Part shown: positions 7,390 through 10,957 of the stretch, piece after piece | Position numbering within the stretch: position 1 is the first letter of the stretch | Layout of the letters: the number at the start of each line of letters is the position of its first letter | From: Acidaminococcus sp. | GTDB taxonomy: Bacteria > Bacillota > Negativicutes > Acidaminococcales > Acidaminococcaceae | NCBI GenBank assembly: GCA_019416065.1 | Contig: DXYB01000057.1 | Coordinates: forward strand, 1-10,957 | Length of the DNA stretch: 10,957 bases | Reading direction: 5' to 3' | The notes under the pieces: model-generated | Database searches by the model: none | What the model was told of the DNA's origin: nothing | What the model saw: the letters and a program-made list of their open reading frames with translations, nothing else | Made by a program: the position numbers and the translations under genes

Positions 7390-8064
7390 ATGAAGTATAA
7401 TCCACTTCTTGAACCTTATAAGGCACTGGTGCCTTTTTTGGCTGAACTCTGCGGGGATAGCTGTGAAATTCTGCTGCATGATGTTTCCATGCCTAAACAC
7501 TCGGTCATTGCCATTGCAAATGGTCATCATACGGGCCGGGAGATAGGTAGCCCATTTACGGATTTGGCAATCAAGATTCTTAAGGAAAAGCAATATAAGA
7601 CAAAAGACTATCTGTGTAACTACAACGGACGCAGCAAAGGAAAGAACTTTGCTTCCTCAACTTTCTTTATCAAGCATGAAGGCAAGCTTATCGGTCTTTT
7701 GTGTGTAAACCGGAATATGGATACGATGAATGACCTGGAAAATGCTCTGTCTGCTGTCAAGAAACATTATAATCTAATAGATGTAGGAAACGAAGTCCAT
7801 GAAACCATGGATACGCCCCTGGGAGATATCCTGCCCAGGATGGTGAGCGATGAAATCAAGACCGTGGGTGTATCGCCTCAGCGTATGAAGACAAAGGAAA
7901 AGGCCCAGGTGATCTACCGACTGATGGAACTGGGTATCCACAATATGAAGGGCGCTGTCGTGGAGATTGCCAAACAGCTCGATATCTCTGAACCTACGGT
8001 GTACCGGTATATCAAAAAAAATAAAGCAGAGGATGAGCGGAAGGCAGGATCATGCGAAAAGTAA
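7390..8064 (+). CDS. YheO/DauR-family PAS and HTH transcriptional regulator
   Basis: This 224-residue putative DNA-binding regulator has an N-terminal YheO-type PAS-like sensor domain (about residues 6-112, starting LEPYKALVPFLAELCGDSCE, including VNRNMD near its end). A C-terminal helix-turn-helix follows (about 175-212, core EIAKQLDISEPTVYRYIKK at 192-210). The family includes DauR of Pseudomonas, which controls D-arginine catabolism; ligands of most members are unknown. AGGAGG (7375-7380) stands nine bases before the ATG. It is divergent from ridA, a common setting for a local regulator, so control of ridA and of the threonine-degradation genes is likely but inferred. The C terminus (KAEDERKAGSCEK) is charged and probably disordered. 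The start of another reading frame overlaps its last codons. Confidence 0.88.
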   Translation: MKYNPLLEPYKALVPFLAELCGDSCEILLHDVSMPKHSVIAIANGHHTGREIGSPFTDLAIKILKEKQYKTKDYLCNYNGRSKGKNFASSTFFIKHEGKLIGLLCVNRNMDTMNDLENALSAVKKHYNLIDVGNEVHETMDTPLGDILPRMVSDEIKTVGVSPQRMKTKEKAQVIYRLMELGIHNMKGAVVEIAKQLDISEPTVYRYIKKNKAEDERKAGSCEK

Positions 8065-8168
8065 GGATTACGGTGATGCGCAAAGCGGAATATCCGGACG
8101 GGAGAAATTTGAAACCTGTCTTCGCCAGAGCTCGTGTATTTAATAACAGAAAGAAATGGAACAGGTAG
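8052..8168 (+). pseudogene. Broken 5' end of a TIGR04076-like small protein gene
   Basis: An ATG at 8052 overlaps the last codons of the regulator gene in another frame and reads MRKVRITVMRKAEYPDGRN before stopping at TAG after 38 codons. The opening strand KVRITVMRK..YPD resembles, from memory, the start of the TIGR04076 family. The following residues (LKPVFARARVFNNRKKWNR) do not continue it, and the family's later cysteine and Gly-Phe-Cys motifs are absent in all three plus frames. A deletion or rearrangement after codon 16 is the simplest reading, placing an island junction near 8100. An intact short peptide or a chance ORF are alternatives. Confidence 0.35.
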
Positions 8169-8335
8169 GCGAAATCCAGCCTAAGGTAATCCGATTCCCA
8201 AATAAAGTGTGATGGGGAAGAAAAGAGAAGGCCCGCAGTCAAATGGATTGATGGCCTGTTTGGTTATCGAAGGATTTCCTTTGTTGTTTTATAGTACGCT
8301 TGTAATCCTTGTGAAATTGTTTGTAGGAACGGACT

Positions 8336-8605
8336 TTAAGCGTTGAGTGCCTCTATGACCTCTTCGCTGGAAGTATACGTCTTGTTGAGGTTGCGATGGT
8401 GGTTTACGTCATCCATAGCTTTCAGCGTTTCCAGCTTACTGTCAGAAATACGCAGGTCAAACGGAATGCCGCCATAGCGCACCACAGAACGCAAGAATAT
8501 ATTGATAGCCGTAGAGGTGGGGATCCCCAAATCAGAAAAAATGGTTTCTGCCTGATGTTTCAGATCAGCGTCAACGCGGAGATTCAAAGTTTTGGTCTCT
8601 GACAT
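8336..8605 (-). CDS. RelB/DinJ-family antitoxin, no adjacent toxin
   Basis: This 89-residue type II antitoxin has an N-terminal ribbon-helix-helix DNA-binding part (LNLRVDADLKHQAETIFSDL, about residues 7-26, then IPTSTAINIFLRSVVRYGGI). Its C-terminal tail normally wraps the toxin. The pattern GIPFDL after the second helix is typical of RelB/DinJ proteins. AGGAGA (minus strand, 8620-8615) precedes the ATG at 8605 by nine bases, and TATAAT (8635-8630) gives a -10 box, with no good -35. Downstream on the same strand no toxin gene follows, so it is an orphan antitoxin, or its toxin has been lost. It is divergent from a second antitoxin of the same family 148 bp away. Confidence 0.85.
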   Translation of the reverse strand: MSETKTLNLRVDADLKHQAETIFSDLGIPTSTAINIFLRSVVRYGGIPFDLRISDSKLETLKAMDDVNHHRNLNKTYTSSEEVIEALNA

Positions 8606-8704
8606 AATAATTCATCTCCTTCCACTACTATTATAAAGCGTATTGAGGGAAAAATAAAGCAAATAACGTTACAGAATATGATCAATGAAAGAACAGGAAA
8701 TGTA

Positions 8705-8733
8705 TTGTGAATGTAAAATGAATGTGATAAAAT
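8705..8733 (+). promoter_or_regulatory. Promoter of the toxin-antitoxin operon
   Basis: TTGTGA (8705-8710) and TAAAAT (8728-8733) are spaced by 17 bases. The -10 box ends about 20 bases before the antitoxin start, leaving a very short leader. It lies in the divergent region shared with the orphan antitoxin, where RHH antitoxins usually autorepress. Confidence 0.5.
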
Positions 8734-8753
8734 TTGATAAAGAGGTGATACAA

Positions 8754-9038
8754 ATGGCAAAGTCAGCAAATATTAATATTCGGATTGAACCGGAGATAAA
8801 AAGCTCTGCAGAAACTTTATTTTCCTCTTTTGGAATTACCATAAGTGACGCCGTCAACATTTTTATTCGGAAATCGTTGATGGAAGGAGGAATCCCCTTT
8901 TCTGTCAGGCAGCCTCGATTCAATGCAGAAACAGAAGCTGCGATGAAAGAGGCCCGGGACATTGCTTCTGGTAAAAATACTGCAAAAAAATATCATTCCG
9001 CCAGAGAAATGATTAAGGATATTACAGATGAAGTATGA
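8754..9038 (+). CDS. RelB/DinJ-family antitoxin of a YafQ-type module
   Basis: This 94-residue antitoxin shows ribbon-helix-helix features: the strand ANINIRIEPEIKSSAETLF (about 5-23) and the helices around FGITISDAVNIFIRKSL, followed by GGIPF. The ATG at 8754 is chosen because an AGAGGTG ribosome binding site lies just upstream and the strand starts there; an in-frame ATG at 8685 would add 23 residues unlike the family and lie upstream of the promoter. Its end overlaps the toxin start by 11 bases, the usual translational coupling of antitoxin and toxin. It should bind and neutralise the downstream toxin and repress the operon. Confidence 0.92.
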   Translation: MAKSANINIRIEPEIKSSAETLFSSFGITISDAVNIFIRKSLMEGGIPFSVRQPRFNAETEAAMKEARDIASGKNTAKKYHSAREMIKDITDEV

Positions 9039-9303
9039 ACTGGTTATGACTTCCCGTTTCCGCAAGGACGTTAAGAGGATGATAAAAAGAGGTCTGTCAT
9101 TGGACGAATTGGAACAAGTCCTGGATTGGCTGGCCGATGGAATCACTTTGGAATCTAAGTATAGAGACCATGACCTGAGTGGAAATTATGCGGGATTTCG
9201 GGAATGCCATATTCGTCCGAACTGGCTACTGATCTATATGGTCGAAGAAGAGAAACTGATTTTAACAGCAACCAGGACGGGTTCTCATTCGGATTTATTA
9301 TAG
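9028..9303 (+). CDS. YafQ-family (RelE superfamily) mRNA interferase toxin
   Basis: This 91-residue toxin belongs to the RelE/ParE superfamily, YafQ branch, whose members cut mRNA on the ribosome. Family motifs are YRDHDLSGNYAGFRECHI (45-62) and RTGSHSD (83-89). By comparison with E. coli YafQ, catalytic H50, H63, W68 and H87 correspond to H48, H61, W66 and H87 here. D67 is replaced by N65 (RPNW instead of the usual PDW) and F91 by L91 (HSDLL instead of HSDLF). Activity may therefore be reduced or changed; this is inference. The start ATG is embedded in the last codons of the antitoxin. A strong hairpin follows about 155 bases downstream. Confidence 0.92.
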   Translation: MKYELVMTSRFRKDVKRMIKRGLSLDELEQVLDWLADGITLESKYRDHDLSGNYAGFRECHIRPNWLLIYMVEEEKLILTATRTGSHSDLL

Positions 9304-9305
9304 TT

Positions 9306-9422
9306 ATGAAAAAAACTTTACAGGGACGATTCCCTGAAAAAGGGCAGGCCTTGCCATCCATTCTTACGCTTAGTAAAATTGCTCGTAGATTAGGAAAAGA
9401 ACTTCAGATCAAATTTGTGTAA
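9306..9422 (+). pseudogene. C-terminal remnant of an HTH (XRE/HigA-like) antitoxin
   Basis: Starting two bases after the toxin stop codon, 38 codons read MKKTLQGRFPEKG, then ALPSILTLSKIARRLGKEL, ending QIKFV. The part from PSILTLSKIARRLGKEL to the end closely fits the last helices of HTH-type antitoxins of the HigA/XRE kind (PSL.TL.KIA.ALGKEL.I.F). The DNA-recognition helices upstream are missing, and the same frame upstream only overlaps the toxin gene. It is most likely the end of a second toxin-antitoxin module deleted by rearrangement. It is cotranscribed with the YafQ operon if expressed, and has no obvious ribosome binding site. Confidence 0.55.
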
Positions 9423-9458
9423 TAAGTACTGGGACAGCAAAGCCAATAAGTAAACGAG

Positions 9459-9500
9459 GGGCTGCGAAGAATGAGAGATCATTTTTCACAGCCCGTTTTG
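9459..9500 (+). terminator. Terminator of the toxin-antitoxin operon
   Basis: GGGCTG (9459-9464) pairs with CAGCCC (9489-9494). After a single C/A mismatch, GAAGAATGA (9466-9474) pairs with TCATTTTTC (9479-9487) with one G-U, closing on the loop GAGA. GTTTTGTTATTG follows. This is a good intrinsic terminator. Confidence 0.8.
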
Positions 9501-9531
9501 TTATTGTTACTGCTGCAGCGAGTAGAAGTGC

Positions 9532-9585
9532 ATTGTTCCGATACTTGGAATATATTGTTCCGAACAGACTGGTATTGTTCCGATA
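9532..9585. repeat. Three direct repeats ATTGTTCCGA before the Fic gene
   Basis: ATTGTTCCGA occurs at 9532, 9554 and 9574, start-to-start spacings of 22 and 20 bases, about two helical turns, so all copies face one side of the helix. The middle copy extends into the perfect palindrome TGTTCCGAACA (9556-9566). The third falls in the spacer just before the -10 box. This is the expected pattern for an operator bound by a small HTH protein, plausibly the Fic protein's own N-terminal domain. Confidence 0.7.
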
Positions 9586-9591
9586 AAATGC

Positions 9592-9597
9592 TATAAT
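9592..9597 (+). promoter_or_regulatory. -10 box of the Fic gene
   Basis: A perfect TATAAT lies 23 bases before the GTG start codon. No good -35 box stands 16-18 bases upstream (CTGGTA is the base sequence there), so the promoter may depend on, or be blocked by, proteins on the adjacent repeats. Confidence 0.55.
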
Positions 9598-9620
9598 ACA
9601 AAGGATAGGAGGGATACTTC

Positions 9621-10514
9621 GTGTACATTACCGTGAAACAAGCAGCTGAAAAATGGGGCATATCCGATAGAAGAGTCAGGCTTTTATGCGCGGAAGGGAA
9701 GATTCCTGGTGCCTATCAAGAAGGAAGGGCATGGAAAATACCCGATGAGGCAATAAAGCCCACGGATGGAAGGTATAAAACCAAAAAATCGCTCATTCCG
9801 ATTATTGAAGATAAAGTAGAAGCCCTAAAAAAAAGAAGACCTTTAACAGAAGGAGAGCTGGAACGCTTACATGAGGAATTTTTAACCGAATATACCTATA
9901 ACTCCAATGCCATTGAAGGGAACACATTAACGTTACGCGAAACCGATATGGTTCTCAAAGGGCTTACCATTGATCGGAAATCCTTAAAGGAACATCTGGA
10001 GGTCATTGGGCATAAAGAAGCCTTCGAGTATGTACGACAACTTGTTAGTGAAAATGCCCCAATCTCGGAAAAGATCATAAAAAATATCCACTATCTGGTC
10101 CTGGCTGATAAAAAAGAAGATAGAGGGGTATACAGAAGAGTTCCTGTTCGCATCATGGGGGCCGCCCATGAACCCGTGCAGCCCTATTTGATTATTCCCA
10201 AGATGGAAGCGCTGCTGGAACAATATAAAACCAGCAAAGAAGACATCGTCACTAAACTTGCCCGTTTTCATATAGAATTTGAAAGCATTCATCCCTTTAT
10301 TGATGGAAACGGACGAACCGGAAGATTACTGGTTAACCTGGAACTGATGAAAGCAGGCTATCCGCCGATAGATATAAAGTTTACCGATCGAATGAAATAT
10401 TATGAAGCCTTTGATGAATACTATGTAAAACATACTGTATCTGCAATGGCCGATCTGTTTGCAAGATATTTAAATCAAAGACTGGATCTGTATCTGTCTA
10501 TTTTAGATACGTAA
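9621..10514 (+). CDS. Class II Fic-domain AMPylase-type protein with N-terminal HTH
   Basis: This 297-residue protein starts at GTG 9621, with AGGAGGG (9607-9613) seven bases upstream. Residues 1-50 form an excisionase/MerR-like winged HTH (YITVKQAAEKWGISDRRVRL, then GKIPGAYQEGRAWKIP). The Fic domain has the full catalytic motif HPFIDGNGRTGR (224-235), where H224 is the general base, D228 lines up with the acidic Mg2+ residue, and R235 is the conserved arginine. The N-terminal inhibitory helix motif S95-NAI-E99-G-N is present, which marks a class II, self-inhibited Fic enzyme of the widespread bacterial type. Such proteins transfer AMP from ATP to hydroxyl side chains of target proteins; the target here is unknown. 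Fused HTH and upstream repeats point to autoregulation. No separate antitoxin is adjacent, consistent with inhibition being built in. It lies between toxin-antitoxin genes and a phage gene, so horizontal acquisition is likely. Confidence 0.93.
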   Translation: MYITVKQAAEKWGISDRRVRLLCAEGKIPGAYQEGRAWKIPDEAIKPTDGRYKTKKSLIPIIEDKVEALKKRRPLTEGELERLHEEFLTEYTYNSNAIEGNTLTLRETDMVLKGLTIDRKSLKEHLEVIGHKEAFEYVRQLVSENAPISEKIIKNIHYLVLADKKEDRGVYRRVPVRIMGAAHEPVQPYLIIPKMEALLEQYKTSKEDIVTKLARFHIEFESIHPFIDGNGRTGRLLVNLELMKAGYPPIDIKFTDRMKYYEAFDEYYVKHTVSAMADLFARYLNQRLDLYLSILDT

Positions 10515-10560
10515 GAATAAGTATCTTCCCTAAAATGTCCTTGACAAAGGGGACAGTTTA

Positions 10561-10597
10561 TATGACTACAGTGCCATCATGTGGTACTGTAGTCATA
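10561..10597. repeat. 16-bp stem dyad between the Fic and HNH genes
   Basis: TATGACTACAGTGCCA (10561-10576) pairs with TGGTACTGTAGTCATA (10582-10597) with a single G-U, around the five-base loop TCATG. There is no T tract on either side (plus strand continues GTGAAAAAG), so it is not a standard terminator. It could be an operator, a recombination site or an mRNA structure 14 bases before the HNH ribosome binding site. Confidence 0.55.
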
Positions 10598-10625
10598 GTG
10601 AAAAAGATGAAAGGAGACGAGCCGG

Positions 10626-10908
10626 ATGACAAGACAGCCGAATGTACTATGCACCCATCAAGGATGTCCGGCTCTTATCCCTTACGGGGAAAAATACTGT
10701 GACCAGCATAAGCCCCTTCACGCAAAGGACAGACGATCCAGTGCGGAGCGCGGGTATGACGGCAGGTGGCAGAAAGCACGGAAACGGTTCCTTGCGGCTC
10801 ATCCCTGGTGCGTAAGGTGCAGAGATAAGGGTCAGCTGGTACCGGCGACGATGGTTGACCATATCCGTCCAGATCGTGGCGACTCAGACTTGTTCTGGAA
10901 CGAAAAAA
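10626..10908 (+). pseudogene. Phage-type HNH endonuclease, truncated by the right IS
   Basis: The ATG at 10626 has AAGGAG (10611-10616) nine bases upstream. Ninety-four codons of non-IS sequence encode a Cys/His-rich start (C9, C14, C25, H28), then YDGRWQKARKRFLAAHPWCV with C62-x2-C65, and VDHIRPDRGDSDLFW (77-91), which contains the D78-H79 of the HNH core. This matches small phage HNH endonucleases that sit beside terminase genes and help package DNA. The remaining core (a tryptophan/asparagine segment, the second CxxC and the last His) should follow directly. Instead the frame runs into IS sequence from 10909 (RFFVKCWGGPQ) and stays open to the window end. The nuclease is therefore broken. 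The 3' part and terminase genes may lie beyond the IS. Confidence 0.8.
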
Positions 10909-10957
10909 GGTTCTTTGTCAAATGTTGGGGAGGACCCCAAATTCATCCTTTTCTGGT
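10903..10957. mobile_element. ISL3-like insertion sequence end (right boundary)
   Basis: From 10909 the plus strand reads GGTTCTTTGTCAAATGTTGG then the GGGAGGACCCC block, the inverted twin of 48-1. The element points right, out of the window. Six A residues precede the GG, as they do at the left copy. Eight bases outside it (10901-10908) are CGAAAAAA, versus CAAAAAAA beside the left copy in the same reading direction. These are similar but not identical, so the two ends need not come from one insertion event. Confidence 0.6.

Noticed and set aside
8012..8242. 76-codon minus-strand open frame over the regulator end
   Set aside because: No ribosome binding site or family features; phenylalanine- and leucine-rich reading typical of an antisense frame.
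8705..8753. Longer N terminus for the second antitoxin from the ATG at 8685
   Set aside because: The added residues are unlike RelB/DinJ proteins and the stretch contains the likely promoter and ribosome binding site of the shorter form.
9532..9585. CRISPR array or plasmid replication iterons
   Set aside because: Only three ten-base repeats with 10-12 base gaps occur, right at a promoter and with no cas or rep gene; an operator is the simpler explanation.

Overview
The window reads as a piece of a low-to-middle GC Bacillota chromosome. Strong AGGAGG ribosome binding sites, a one-piece pyruvate:ferredoxin oxidoreductase and amino-acid fermentation genes suggest an anaerobe. A Negativicutes member of the Acidaminococcus, Phascolarctobacterium or Megasphaera type would fit, but that placement is inference from gene content, not a search result.

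The window is bracketed by two outward-facing copies of the same repeat (1-54 and 10903-10957, inverted relative to each other). Each resembles the terminal inverted repeat of an ISL3-family insertion sequence, starting GGTTCTTTGTCAAATG. The stretch therefore lies between two IS copies whose bodies are outside the window. This is also how an assembly contig ending at a multicopy repeat looks.

The left two thirds (about 180-8064) form a coherent metabolic block. A DAACS-family symporter whose substrate pocket suggests a neutral amino acid is followed 56 bp later by threonine ammonia-lyase with an ACT domain. A large pyruvate/2-oxoacid:ferredoxin oxidoreductase comes next. On the opposite strand is RidA, which clears the enamine/imine products of the lyase. 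A YheO/DauR-type PAS-HTH regulator follows, divergent from ridA. Together these suggest uptake of threonine or serine, deamination to 2-oxobutyrate or pyruvate, and ferredoxin-linked oxidation to propionyl-CoA or acetyl-CoA, with local regulation. Control signals visible here are an inverted repeat over the first promoter, a hairpin and a 21-codon leader ORF before the oxidoreductase, good terminators, and a structured intergenic region between ridA and the regulator.

The right third (about 8050-10908) is accessory DNA. It holds a broken start of what looks like a TIGR04076-type protein, an orphan RelB/DinJ antitoxin, a divergent RelB/DinJ-YafQ toxin-antitoxin operon, the C-terminal remnant of an HTH antitoxin, and a class II Fic AMPylase-type protein with its own N-terminal HTH. 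Three direct repeats lie in the Fic promoter region. A phage-type HNH endonuclease gene follows and is cut by the right-hand IS. This looks like a prophage or mobile-island scar that collected toxin-antitoxin modules. No complete novel system is evident. The most interesting leads are the Fic operator array, the divergent double-antitoxin locus with a substituted toxin active site, and the leader ORF of the oxidoreductase gene.
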